DNA of 64,000 nt from Desulfobacillus sp041396245 (GTDB lineage Bacteria; Pseudomonadota; Gammaproteobacteria; Burkholderiales; Rhodocyclaceae): assembly GCA_041396245.1 (NCBI GenBank), contig JAWKYW010000007.1:1-64000 (forward strand), in the 5' to 3' direction. Below the pieces are notes generated by a model. It was not told the origin of the DNA, searched no databases, and was given only the letters and a program-made list of their open reading frames with translations. The stretch's first letter is position 1; the number at the start of each line of letters is the position of its first letter. Made by a program: the position numbers and the translations under genes. Positions 17,675 to 26,049 of the stretch are shown here, piece by piece.

Positions 17675-19381
17675 TTATAACTCTTCCGAGAGAATCATTT
17701 CGGTGAGGCCCTTGCCGCCCTGCACCATCGGATAGACGTTTTCCTTCGGGTCTATGGCGAAGTCCAGGAAGACCAGTTCGTCCTTGAGCTTGAAGGCCTC
17801 CTTGAGGGCGCCCTCCACGTCGGCCGGCTTGTCGATGCGCATGCCGACATGGCCATAGGATTCGGCCAGCTTGACGAAATCCGGCAGGGCATCGACGTAG
17901 GATTCGGCATAGCGGTTGCCGTGGAACAACTGCTGCCACTGGCGCACCATGCCGAGGTAGCCGTTGTTGAGCAGCACGATCTTCAGCGGCAGACGGTACT
18001 GCTTGCAGGTCGACAACTCCTGGATGCACATCTGGATGCTGCCCTCGCCGGTGACGCAGGCCACGGGCGCGCCGGGGTGGGCAAGCTGCACGCCCATCGC
18101 CGCCGGCAGGCCGAAGCCCATCGTGCCGAGCCCGCCGGAATTCATCCAGCGCCGCGGCTTGTCGAACTTGTAGTACTGCGCCGCCCACATCTGGTGCTGG
18201 CCGACATCCGAGCAGACGAAGGCTTCGCCCTTCGTCACTTCGTACAACTTCTCGATCACGAACTGCGGCTTGATGATCTTGCTCTTGCGATCGTACTTGA
18301 GGCAGTCCTTGCCGCGCCATTCGTCGATCTGCTTCCACCAGGCCTTCAGCGCCTTCTCGTCGGGACGGTCGCCGCCTGCCGACAGCATCTTGGCAATGTC
18401 CTCCAGCACCTCGGGCAGATCGCCGACGATGGGCACATCCACCTTGACACGCTTGGAGATCGAGGACGGATCGATGTCGACATGAATGATCTTGCGCGGC
18501 ACTTCGGCAAAGTGCTCCGGGTTGCCGATCACGCGGTCGTCGAAGCGCGCGCCGATGGCCAGCAGCACATCGCAATGCTGCATGGCCATGTTGGCCTCGT
18601 AGGTGCCGTGCATGCCGAGCATGCCGACATACTGCCTGTCGGTCGCCGGGTAGCCGCCCAGGCCCATCAGGGTGTTGGTCACCGGGAAGCCGAGCTGCCG
18701 GGCCAGCCTGGCGAGCTTGTCGGCCGCATCGGAAAGGACAACCCCGCCCCCGGCGTAGACCATCGGCCGCCTGGCCTCGAGCAGCAGCTGCACGGCCTTC
18801 TTGATCTGGCCCTGGTGCCCCTTGACCACCGGATTGTAGGACCGCATGGTGATCGACTTCGGGTAGGCGTATTCGCACTTTGCCGCCGAGATGTCCTTCG
18901 GAATGTCCACCAGCACCGGGCCGGGACGGCCGCTCTTGGCCAGGTAGAAAGCCTTCTTGATGGTCGAGGCGAGATCCTTGACGTCCTTGACGAGGAAATT
19001 GTGCTTGACGCAGGGACGCGTGATGCCGACGGTATCGACCTCCTGGAAGGCATCCTGACCGATGTAGGCGGTGGGCACCTGGCCGGAAATGATCACCATC
19101 GGGATGGAGTCCATGTAGGCGGTGGCAATGCCGGTCACGGCATTGGTCACGCCGGGGCCGGACGTCACCAGCGCCACGCCGACCTTCTCGGTCGAGCGCG
19201 CATAACCGTCAGCAGCATGCACGGCGCCCTGCTCGTGGCGCACCAGTACGTGGCGAACCTTGTCCTGCTTGAATAATTCGTCGTAAATGAACAGGACCGA
19301 CCCGCCGGGATAGCCGAAGACATATTCGGCCTTTTCTTCCTGCAGGCACCTGATTACAATTTCCGCACCGGTCAAAACCAT
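17675..19381 (-). CDS. ilvI: Acetolactate synthase large (catalytic) subunit
   Basis: The thiamine-diphosphate enzyme that forms acetolactate or acetohydroxybutyrate from pyruvate. It has 568 residues. Visible blocks are EYVFGYPGGSVL with the catalytic glutamate region further on, GPGVTNAVTGIATAYMDS, and the ThDP/Mg segment VTGEGSIQM with the distal NNGYLGMV. The motif has GEG where many enzymes have GDG. ATG 19381 begins MVLTGAEIVIRCLQEE; a longer frame to 19453 would start inside the promoter, which supports this choice. It opens the ilvI-ilvN-ilvC-psd-pssA series. Confidence 0.95.
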   Translation of the reverse strand: MVLTGAEIVIRCLQEEKAEYVFGYPGGSVLFIYDELFKQDKVRHVLVRHEQGAVHAADGYARSTEKVGVALVTSGPGVTNAVTGIATAYMDSIPMVIISGQVPTAYIGQDAFQEVDTVGITRPCVKHNFLVKDVKDLASTIKKAFYLAKSGRPGPVLVDIPKDISAAKCEYAYPKSITMRSYNPVVKGHQGQIKKAVQLLLEARRPMVYAGGGVVLSDAADKLARLARQLGFPVTNTLMGLGGYPATDRQYVGMLGMHGTYEANMAMQHCDVLLAIGARFDDRVIGNPEHFAEVPRKIIHVDIDPSSISKRVKVDVPIVGDLPEVLEDIAKMLSAGGDRPDEKALKAWWKQIDEWRGKDCLKYDRKSKIIKPQFVIEKLYEVTKGEAFVCSDVGQHQMWAAQYYKFDKPRRWMNSGGLGTMGFGLPAAMGVQLAHPGAPVACVTGEGSIQMCIQELSTCKQYRLPLKIVLLNNGYLGMVRQWQQLFHGNRYAESYVDALPDFVKLAESYGHVGMRIDKPADVEGALKEAFKLKDELVFLDFAIDPKENVYPMVQGGKGLTEMILSEEL

Positions 19382-19424
19382 TGTTGCACCCAGAAGACTC
19401 GCATAAACGGCTGAAAAACCTGTG

Positions 19425-19453
19425 ACTTTACTTACTCCCCCCTTTTTGGTCAA
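19425..19453 (-). promoter_or_regulatory. ilvI: Predicted sigma-70 promoter for ilvI
   Basis: Minus-strand TTGACC (19453-19448), a 17-base spacer, then TAAAGT (19430-19425). The transcript would begin near 19418, about 37 bases before the ilvI ATG. Confidence 0.75.
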
Positions 19454-19577
19454 GGCATTTCGCGACGGGCAAACCCTTTCGCCGCAGATGGAAAACTGAA
19501 TCCTGGCCGCGAGAACGGAACTGTCGGATTTTCTTGCCAGCGTCGAGCGGCGCGCTTACAAGCAGGCCCTGTTTGCC

Positions 19578-20066
19578 GTGCGCAACGACGCAACGGCCCT
19601 GGATATCGTTCAGGATGCAATGCTCAAACTGGCGGAAAAGTATGGAGACAAACCGGCGGCAGAACTGCCGATGCTGTTCCAGCGCATCCTGCAGAACACC
19701 ATCCGCGACTTTTACCGCAGGCAAAAAACCCGCTCGACGTGGACAACCCTGCTTTCGTCTTTTGCCCCGCCTGACGACGAAAGTGCCGACCCCCTGGAAA
19801 CCCTGGAGGTCGAACAGGGGTCACACTCCCCGGCAACGCCCCATGCGCACCTCGAGCAGGCGCAAACCCTTGCCATCATCGAGGAAGAGGTGAAAAGGCT
19901 TCCCCCGCGTCAACGCGAGGCCTTTCTCATGCGTTACTGGGAAGATATGGACATTGCCGAGACAGCAGCGGCAATGGGCTGTTCGGAAGGCAGCGTCAAG
20001 ACACATTGTTCCCGGGCCACCCATTCCCTGGCCACGGCACTGAAGGCAAGAGGCATCGAGCTATGA
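19578..20066 (+). CDS. Sigma-70 family RNA polymerase sigma factor (start codon unusual)
   Basis: An ECF-like sigma factor. Region 2 is DIVQDAMLKLAEKYGD and ILQNTIRDFYRRQK; region 4 is LPPRQREAFLMRYWEDMDIAET with the helix-turn-helix GCSEGSVKTHCSRA. GTG 19578 is the first ordinary start, but family-like sequence (ELSDFLASVERRAYKQALFAV) clearly continues upstream in frame to a TGA at 19497 with no ATG, GTG or TTG; CTG 19503 is possible. An ATG lies three codons before that TGA. The real protein therefore probably starts at a rare codon near 19500, or the gene carries a nonsense change. It is coupled (ATGA) to the DUF3619 gene. Confidence 0.85.
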   Translation: MRNDATALDIVQDAMLKLAEKYGDKPAAELPMLFQRILQNTIRDFYRRQKTRSTWTTLLSSFAPPDDESADPLETLEVEQGSHSPATPHAHLEQAQTLAIIEEEVKRLPPRQREAFLMRYWEDMDIAETAAAMGCSEGSVKTHCSRATHSLATALKARGIEL

Positions 20067-20449
20067 AGCAGGAACAGGAACGGGAATTCGCCTACAAGGT
20101 TCGCCATCACCTCAATCTGGGCACGGACGCAATCGATCGCGATATTGCCGAGAAACTGTTCGTCGCCCGTCAAGGCGCGCTTTCCCACCAGAAGGCCGCC
20201 GGTGCCAGGTTGAGCCTCGCCGGATCCGGCCACCTTTCCACGGGCATGATCCTGTCCCATGCTCGCCATCTTGCAATTGTTTTGGGCCTGGTACTCGGGG
20301 TCTTCGGCATCTCCGCCTGGAACGATCTGCGCAAGGCGGATGAACTCGGGCAGATCGACAGCGCCCTGCTCGCCGACGATCTGCCGATCAACGCCTACAT
20401 CGACAGGGGTTTTCAGGCATGGCTGTCCGAGCGCTCGTCGCAGGATTGA
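20063..20449 (+). CDS. DUF3619 family protein, candidate anti-sigma partner
   Basis: A 128-residue protein with a cytoplasmic N-terminal half (MKQEQEREFAYKVRHHLNLG), one membrane segment around residues 72-88 (HLAIVLGLVLGVFGISAW) and a periplasmic tail ending QAWLSERSS. The family always lies behind this sigma gene in betaproteobacteria. The single-helix layout and ATGA coupling with a sigma factor suggest an anti-sigma role, which is not shown for the family. Confidence 0.75.
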   Translation: MKQEQEREFAYKVRHHLNLGTDAIDRDIAEKLFVARQGALSHQKAAGARLSLAGSGHLSTGMILSHARHLAIVLGLVLGVFGISAWNDLRKADELGQIDSALLADDLPINAYIDRGFQAWLSERSSQD

Positions 20450-20976
20450 TTCTCCTCCTCAGCCCGTTTTCCCCGGTCCAGGCCGTTGTTCCTGAAGTCG
20501 GTCAGCCGTCGTGGGCCAAACTCGACCCGGAACAGAAGCGGATCCTCGCTCCCCTCGCCCGCGACTGGGATCGGATGGAAGGCGCCCGCAAGCAGAAATG
20601 GCTGGCCATCGCCAAGCGCTACCCGACGATGAAGCCGGAAGAACGGGCGCGCATCCTCAAACGCATGCAGGATTGGGCCCGCCTGACGCCGGAGCAGCGC
20701 GCCCAGGCGCGGACGCGCTACAAGAACCTGAAAACCGCTCCGCCCGTGCAAAAGCAGGACATCAAGGAAAAGTGGGGGGAATACAAGGAACTGCCGGACG
20801 ACGAGAAAAACCGTCTGAAGAAAAAGGCTGCCAGAAGCCCCGCCCCCAAGGCAGGGACGGGCCGGTCGGCGCAAAAGAAACCCGTTACCGGTTTGGGCTA
20901 CCTGCCCGACCCTGCTGTTCCGGCCAGGGCCGAGTCGCTATCCGATACCGGGGCGAATGCCGCGCAGCAGCAGTAG
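20419..20976 (+). CDS. DUF3106 exported protein
   Basis: A 185-residue protein with a signal peptide (AGLILLLSPFSPVQA, cleavage near residue 22) and a mature part made of short helical repeats around WAKLDPEQKRIL, WLAIAKRYPTMKPEER and WARLTPEQRAQAR, the DUF3106 pattern. The C-terminus is Lys/Pro/Ala-rich and probably disordered. It overlaps the preceding gene by 31 bases and the RDD gene by 20, so the four genes form one operon. Function unknown; the sigma factor may respond to envelope conditions. Confidence 0.78.
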   Translation: MAVRALVAGLILLLSPFSPVQAVVPEVGQPSWAKLDPEQKRILAPLARDWDRMEGARKQKWLAIAKRYPTMKPEERARILKRMQDWARLTPEQRAQARTRYKNLKTAPPVQKQDIKEKWGEYKELPDDEKNRLKKKAARSPAPKAGTGRSAQKKPVTGLGYLPDPAVPARAESLSDTGANAAQQQ

Positions 20977-21418
20977 TCCTGCCTTGGCGGAGGCCGCGGC
21001 CACCTCCGCAACCTCGGCCGGCATCCGCCGGCGGCTCGCCAGCATGATCTATGAGGCCTTCCTCCTGGTCGGCGTATTGAGCGTCGCGTTCGTCCTGCCC
21101 CACCTGCTGCTCGGCCTCACCCTCAAGGCTGCCACCCCCGGTGCCCTGCTCTGGCTGCATGTATTCGTCGTCCTGCTGGCCTACTTCGCCTGGCTCTGGA
21201 AGCGCAATGGCCAAACCCTGGCCATGCAGACCTGGAAAATCAGGCTGGTGGCCGCAGGCGGCGGCGCGCTGACCAACCGGCAGATCGTCCTGCGCTATAT
21301 GCTGGCCTGGCCGAGCCTGCTGCTGTGCGGTCTTGGCGTATTGTGGGCGCTGGTCGATCGCGACCGCCAGTTCCTGCACGACCGGCTGGCCGGAACCCGT
21401 CTCGTCCGGCTTCAGTGA
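20957..21418 (+). CDS. RDD family membrane protein
   Basis: A 153-residue inner-membrane protein. The RDD domain begins GIRRRLASMIYEAFLLVGVL and ends DRDRQFLHDRLAGTRLV, with the characteristic Arg and Asp-Asp/Asp-Arg residues and three or four hydrophobic helices. Some RDD proteins act as ion antiporters, but most are unassigned. The start at 20957 overlaps DUF3106; an internal ATG near 21044 (MIYEAF) would delete the first RDD arginine. It ends 4 bases before the convergent lptG. Confidence 0.82.
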   Translation: MPRSSSSPALAEAAATSATSAGIRRRLASMIYEAFLLVGVLSVAFVLPHLLLGLTLKAATPGALLWLHVFVVLLAYFAWLWKRNGQTLAMQTWKIRLVAAGGGALTNRQIVLRYMLAWPSLLLCGLGVLWALVDRDRQFLHDRLAGTRLVRLQ

Positions 21419-21421
21419 GCG

Positions 21422-22495
21422 CTATCGGCGCTCGACCCACCAGATCATGCCGGTGGCCGCCAGCAGGAAAAGCGCGCTGGGCGTGATGGCCGAAAAATAG
21501 GGCGGCCAGCTGTTGATGGCGCCAAGATTGGAAAACAGGCCATTGAGCATGTGGAAGGTGATGCCGAGCATGATGCCGGCAAAAACCTTGACGCTGACGG
21601 CCCCCATGCGATCCTGCAGGTAGGCGAACGGCAGCGCCAGCGCCATCATGACCAGCGCCGCCAGCGGATAGACCAGCTTTTTCCACATGGCGATCTCGTA
21701 GCGCTGCGTCTTGACCTGGTTGTCCCTGAGGTGGCGGACATAGCGATAGAGGCTGGCCACCGACATGCGTTCGGGCATGACCAGCAGCACGCTGAGGATT
21801 TCCGGATTGATCGCGGACTGCCAGACCGCCTCGGGCAGGCGGTTGACCCTGGCCCGCTCCTTCTCGAAAACCGTCTGGGCGACATCCAGGAGGCGCCATT
21901 TTCCCGGCGGCAGGTATTCGCCCTCCCGGGCCTCCGATACCGAGCGCAGGACATGGTTCTTGTCGAACTCGTAGATGCGCACGCCTTCCAGCCTGGAATC
22001 GGGCCGTACCGTGCGGACATTGATGAAGCTCAGATCGTCCTTGACCCACAGGCCGGAGCGGAACTCCTGCCCGACCACCTGCGCCGTCGCCTCGAGACGC
22101 AGTTGCTTGGCGGCGCGCTCGGCCGGCGGCGCGATGAAGTCGCCGACGATGAACGTCAGCAGTACGAAGGGCAGCCCCACCTTGGCCAGCGTCCCCAGGA
22201 TCGACGCCGTCGACAGGCCCGAGGCGCGCAACACGGTGATTTCGGAATGGCGCGCCAGCATCGTCAGCGCGTAGAGGGTGCCGATCAGCACCGCGATGGG
22301 CGCCAGCTCGTAGACATGTCCGGGCAGCGTCAGCAGCACGAAATACGCCATGTAGCGAAGCTGGTAGTTGCCCTTGCCCAGGCTTTCCAGTTCATTGATG
22401 AAGTCGAAAAAGGCGAACAGCATCAGGAAGGCAATGAGGACCAGCGTCACCGCCGAATAGATCTCCCTTGCCAGGTAGCGCTGGTAGACCTTCAC
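21422..22495 (-). CDS. lptG: LPS export ABC transporter permease LptG
   Basis: With LptF and LptB it extracts lipopolysaccharide from the inner membrane and pushes it across the Lpt bridge. The 357-residue protein starts with GTG as VKVYQRYLAREIYSAV, the conserved LptG amphipathic start. Membrane pairs at each end flank a periplasmic beta-jellyroll (about 130-260), and FSNLGAINSWPPYFSA near the end is typical. Its GTG overlaps the lptF stop (GTGA). Confidence 0.94.
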   Translation of the reverse strand: MKVYQRYLAREIYSAVTLVLIAFLMLFAFFDFINELESLGKGNYQLRYMAYFVLLTLPGHVYELAPIAVLIGTLYALTMLARHSEITVLRASGLSTASILGTLAKVGLPFVLLTFIVGDFIAPPAERAAKQLRLEATAQVVGQEFRSGLWVKDDLSFINVRTVRPDSRLEGVRIYEFDKNHVLRSVSEAREGEYLPPGKWRLLDVAQTVFEKERARVNRLPEAVWQSAINPEILSVLLVMPERMSVASLYRYVRHLRDNQVKTQRYEIAMWKKLVYPLAALVMMALALPFAYLQDRMGAVSVKVFAGIMLGITFHMLNGLFSNLGAINSWPPYFSAITPSALFLLAATGMIWWVERR

Positions 22496-23598
22496 TTGCG
22501 TCGCCTCACCCAGGAAAATCCCGACAGCTGCTTGAAGAAGAGCAGGATGAGCACGACGAACATCGCGGCGTGCACCAGCCACCAGCCGAACTGGAACGAC
22601 AGCCTGCCCTGCGCCACCCAGGCCTGGCTCACCGAGATCAGGTTGCTGTACAGCATGTAGGCGAGCAGGGCCAGGATCAGGTTATTGGTGCGCCCGGCGC
22701 GCGGATTGACGAAGCTGAGCGGAATGGCCAGCAGGGCCAGATTCAGTGCCGCCAGCGGCAGGCCGATGCGCCAGAGGATCTCCCCCCTGCTGGCGTTGTT
22801 CCTGTTCTGGATCAGGGTCCACGTCGGCGTGTTCTTCGTCGTCACCTCGATGCCGCGCGCCTCCTTCGACTCGATGCGCACGGCGTAGCGCTCGAACGCC
22901 ATGACGCGGTACTCCGGCGATCCCGGCGTGCCCTCGTAGCGGCGGCCGTTCACCAGCACCACGAAACGATCGCCGTTGGCCATGCTTTCGGTATACCCGT
23001 CGGTGGACATCATCACGCCGAGCCGGCCGTGCTGCATCGAACTGATGAAGATGTTCCTGACCCTGCCCTCCTCGCCGGCGCCGGCATCGCCCGAAGCCGC
23101 TTCCACGAAGAATACCCGCTCGCCGCTGGCCGATTCCTTGAATGCCCCCGGTGAGACGCGGTCCACGTCGTCACGGGATTCCATGCTCTGGCGGTATTCG
23201 ACGCTCTTCGACTGCGCCCAGGGCGACAGCAGCAGTGACAGCACGGCGATCGCGGCTACCAGCGGCGCCGCGAACTTCAAGACCGGTTTCAGCCAGGCCG
23301 TCAGGGGCAGGCCGCAGGAAAACCAGACCGCCATTTCCGAATCGCGGTAGCTGCGCGACAGGGTCAGCAGGACCGCGATGAACAGGGTCAGCGAAAGCAG
23401 GACCGGCAGATGCGTCAGCGCGCCGAAACCGAGCAGGGCGACGACGGCCTCGGACGCCAGCTTGCCGCCGGCGGCCTGGTTCAGCAGGCGGATCAGCTGG
23501 GTCGTCAGCAGGATCGCGAACAGGGCAACGAAGGTTGCGCCAGCCGTACCGGTGAACTCCCTGATCACCGCACGCTCGAAAGTGAGCCCGCGCGCCAT
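22492..23598 (-). CDS. lptF: LPS export ABC transporter permease LptF
   Basis: The partner permease of LptG. The 368-residue protein begins MARGLTFERAVIREFTGTAG, has two groups of three membrane helices, and a periplasmic domain containing RVFFVEAASGDAG and AFERYAVRIES. FFKQLSGFSWVRRRK at the end is typical of LptF. It is transcribed divergently from pepA with a 62-base gap, the usual proteobacterial arrangement. Confidence 0.94.
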   Translation of the reverse strand: MARGLTFERAVIREFTGTAGATFVALFAILLTTQLIRLLNQAAGGKLASEAVVALLGFGALTHLPVLLSLTLFIAVLLTLSRSYRDSEMAVWFSCGLPLTAWLKPVLKFAAPLVAAIAVLSLLLSPWAQSKSVEYRQSMESRDDVDRVSPGAFKESASGERVFFVEAASGDAGAGEEGRVRNIFISSMQHGRLGVMMSTDGYTESMANGDRFVVLVNGRRYEGTPGSPEYRVMAFERYAVRIESKEARGIEVTTKNTPTWTLIQNRNNASRGEILWRIGLPLAALNLALLAIPLSFVNPRAGRTNNLILALLAYMLYSNLISVSQAWVAQGRLSFQFGWWLVHAAMFVVLILLFFKQLSGFSWVRRRK

Positions 23599-23660
23599 TT
23601 TGACTTTTTCTCGGGGGAACAGGGATAATCGGAGCCTGATTGGTCGAAGAGGAGCAGCGC

Positions 23661-25154
23661 GTGGAATTTAGCATAAAAAGCAGTCGCCCGGACAAGGCAA
23701 GGTGCGATTGCATCGTCGTCGGCGTATTCGAGTCGCGCAAGCTGTCGGCGCCGGCGCGGGAAGTGGACAAAACCGCAGGAGGGCATCTCGCCGCCCTCCT
23801 GCGCCGCGGCGACCTGGACGGCAAGGGCGGCACGGCGCTGCTGTTGCCTGGCGTGCCGGGCATTGCCGCCGAACGGGTGCTCCTGGTCGGCCTCGGCAAG
23901 GAAACGGCATTCGGCGAGAAGGCCTATCGCGAGGCACTGGTCGCGGCGCTGCGCGCGTTGAAGGGCACCGGCAGCCGACGCATCCACGTCACCCTGAGCG
24001 AGCTGCCTGTCGCAAAACGCGATGCCGCTTGGCGGGTGCGCCAGGGCGCGCTGGTCGCCCACGACACGCTCTACCGCCCCGATCAGCTCAAGTCGAAACC
24101 GGACAATGGCGGTACCGCCCTGTCCGCCATCGCTTTCTCCGTCGCGGCCGGCGACGTTCATTCCGCCACCGTCGCGCTGGCGCAGGGCGAGGCCATCGCC
24201 AAGGGCATGAACCTCGCCCGCGAACTGGGCGACCTGCCGGCCAACATCTGCACGCCGACCTACCTGGCGCAGCGGGCGCAAAAGCTGGCGAAGGCGTTCA
24301 AGCTGAAGTGCGAGGTGCTCGACCGCGCCCGCATGGAAAAACTCGGCATGGGATCGCTGCTGGCGGTCGGACGCGGCTCTCACCAGCCGCCGCGCTTCAT
24401 CGTTTTGCAATACCGCGGCGGCAAGGCCGGGGCGAAGCCGATCGTGCTGGTCGGCAAGGGCATCACTTTCGACACCGGCGGCATTTCGCTCAAGCCGGGT
24501 GCCGAGATGGACGAGATGAAGTACGACATGTCCGGCGCCGCCGGCGTGCTCGGCGCCTTTCACGCCCTGGCGGCCATGAAGCTGCCGCTGAACGTCGTCG
24601 GCCTCGTCCCGGCGGTGGAAAACATGCCGGGCGGCGCGGCAACCCGGCCCGGCGACATCGTTACCTCGATGTCGGGGCAGACCGTCGAGATCCTCAACAC
24701 CGACGCCGAAGGCCGCCTGATCCTCTGCGACGCCCTGACCTACGCCGAGCGCTTCGAGCCGGAGTGCGTGGTGGACGTCGCCACGCTCACCGGCGCCTGC
24801 GTCATCGCCCTCGGCGCGGTCGCCTCCGGCCTGATGGCCAACGACGACGGCCTCGCTTCGGAATTGCTGGAAGCGGGCCAGGCTTCCGGCGACCGCGCCT
24901 GGCAACTGCCGCTGTGGGAGGAGTACCAGGAGATGCTCAGGAGCAATTTCGCCGACATCCCGAACATCAGCGGCAGCCGCGGCGCCGGCACCATTACCGC
25001 CGCCTGCTTCCTGGCGCGCTTCACGAAGAAATACCGCTGGGCACACCTCGACGTCGCCGGCACGGCCTGGCGTTCCGGCAAGGAGAAGGGTTCCACCGGC
25101 CGGCCCGTCCCCTTGCTGGCGCACTTCCTGCTGAAGCGCGCAGGCAGGCTGTGA
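23661..25154 (+). CDS. pepA: Leucyl aminopeptidase (cytosol aminopeptidase)
   Basis: A di-metal M17 aminopeptidase releasing N-terminal residues; E. coli PepA also binds DNA. The 497-residue protein has metal-binding and catalytic blocks KGITFDTGGISLKPG, MKYDMSGAAGVLG and the M17 signature NTDAEGRLIL. The start is GTG 23661 (MEFSIKSSRPDKAR) with GGAG eight bases before; a TTG at 23640 adds non-conserved residues. Its stop overlaps holC as GTGA. Confidence 0.96.
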   Translation: MEFSIKSSRPDKARCDCIVVGVFESRKLSAPAREVDKTAGGHLAALLRRGDLDGKGGTALLLPGVPGIAAERVLLVGLGKETAFGEKAYREALVAALRALKGTGSRRIHVTLSELPVAKRDAAWRVRQGALVAHDTLYRPDQLKSKPDNGGTALSAIAFSVAAGDVHSATVALAQGEAIAKGMNLARELGDLPANICTPTYLAQRAQKLAKAFKLKCEVLDRARMEKLGMGSLLAVGRGSHQPPRFIVLQYRGGKAGAKPIVLVGKGITFDTGGISLKPGAEMDEMKYDMSGAAGVLGAFHALAAMKLPLNVVGLVPAVENMPGGAATRPGDIVTSMSGQTVEILNTDAEGRLILCDALTYAERFEPECVVDVATLTGACVIALGAVASGLMANDDGLASELLEAGQASGDRAWQLPLWEEYQEMLRSNFADIPNISGSRGAGTITAACFLARFTKKYRWAHLDVAGTAWRSGKEKGSTGRPVPLLAHFLLKRAGRL

Positions 25155-25573
25155 CCCGCATCGATTTCCACCACGGCGCCGGCGACAAGATCCAGGCGGC
25201 CTGCCGCCTCATCGGGGGGCTGTATGCCGAGGGCCGCAGGGTGCTGGTCTATGCGCCGGCGGACAGCGTGGCCGCACAGGTGGATCGTCAGCTGTGGGTC
25301 CAGCCGGCGACGGGCTTCGTACCGCACTGCCGAATCGAGGATGCATTGGCCGTGGAAACGCCGGTCGTCATCGGCGGTTCCCTCGACGACGCGGCCCACC
25401 ACGACGTACTGGTCAATCTCGACGGCGAACTGCCGCCGGCGTTCTCCCGCTTCGAGCGGGTGGTCGAGATCGTCGGCACGGACGAGGCCGACCGCGGACC
25501 GGCGCGGGCGCGCTTCAAGTTCTACCGCGACCGCGGCTATGCGATCGCCGCACACGACCTCAAGGACGCCTGA
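25151..25573 (+). CDS. holC: DNA polymerase III chi subunit
   Basis: Chi links the clamp loader to single-strand binding protein. The 140-residue product begins VTRIDFHHGAGDKIQAACRL and contains VYAPADSVAAQVDRQLW, HHDVLVNLDGE and the closing YRDRGYAIAAHDL, all typical. GTG start overlaps the pepA stop. The order pepA-holC-(small gene)-valS is standard. Confidence 0.93.
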   Translation: MTRIDFHHGAGDKIQAACRLIGGLYAEGRRVLVYAPADSVAAQVDRQLWVQPATGFVPHCRIEDALAVETPVVIGGSLDDAAHHDVLVNLDGELPPAFSRFERVVEIVGTDEADRGPARARFKFYRDRGYAIAAHDLKDA

Positions 25574-25576
25574 GCC

Positions 25577-25981
25577 GTGAGCGACGACATCTTCGGCAAG
25601 GCCGACGCGCTCATGAAACGCCGCGCCTTCGTCGCCGGCGGCACCCGCAGCGAGCCGACCGCCGAGGACATTCCTGTGCTCACCGAAGTCGTCGATCCGA
25701 GCCAGGCGGTCCCGGCGCTCTCGGCGGCCCTGTCAGGCAGTCCGGGCGCCGAACAGCTGGCCGAGCGCATGCGCGACCTGCTCGCGCCGCTGCCGCCGGA
25801 CATCGCCCGCGCCGTGGAAAACTGGCTGGTCGCCACCCTGCCGCGTCTGGTTGCGCGGCGGCTCGACGGCATCGCCGAGCAGGTCGCCGAGGAAGTCGGC
25901 GCGGCCCTGCGCGAAACCCTGCCGCTGCTCATTTCCGACCTGATCCGATCGGCACAGGAAAGAACCCGGCAAGACAAGTAA
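25577..25981 (+). CDS. Conserved small protein between holC and valS
   Basis: A 134-residue acidic protein beginning with GTG (MSDDIFGKADALMKRRAF), 3 bases after holC. The N-terminal third is charged and probably flexible; the rest is amphipathic helix (RAVENWLVATLPRLVARRLDG and further) without membrane segments. I recognise no domain. Its position next to holC and valS recurs in related betaproteobacteria, so it is a real gene of unknown role. Confidence 0.7.
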   Translation: MSDDIFGKADALMKRRAFVAGGTRSEPTAEDIPVLTEVVDPSQAVPALSAALSGSPGAEQLAERMRDLLAPLPPDIARAVENWLVATLPRLVARRLDGIAEQVAEEVGAALRETLPLLISDLIRSAQERTRQDK

Positions 25982-26009
25982 GACGCACCGGGGCAGATGG
26001 TCGCTCCGG

Positions 26010-26015
26010 TATAAT
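26010..26015 (+). promoter_or_regulatory. valS: Predicted -10 element of a valS promoter
   Basis: A perfect TATAAT lies 34 bases before the valS start in otherwise GC-rich DNA. No good -35 hexamer is present at the right distance, so the promoter may be weak or activator-dependent. Confidence 0.5.
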
Positions 26016-26049
26016 TTCCCCTTTTCCGCATCCCCCTTTCCCTCCCAGG

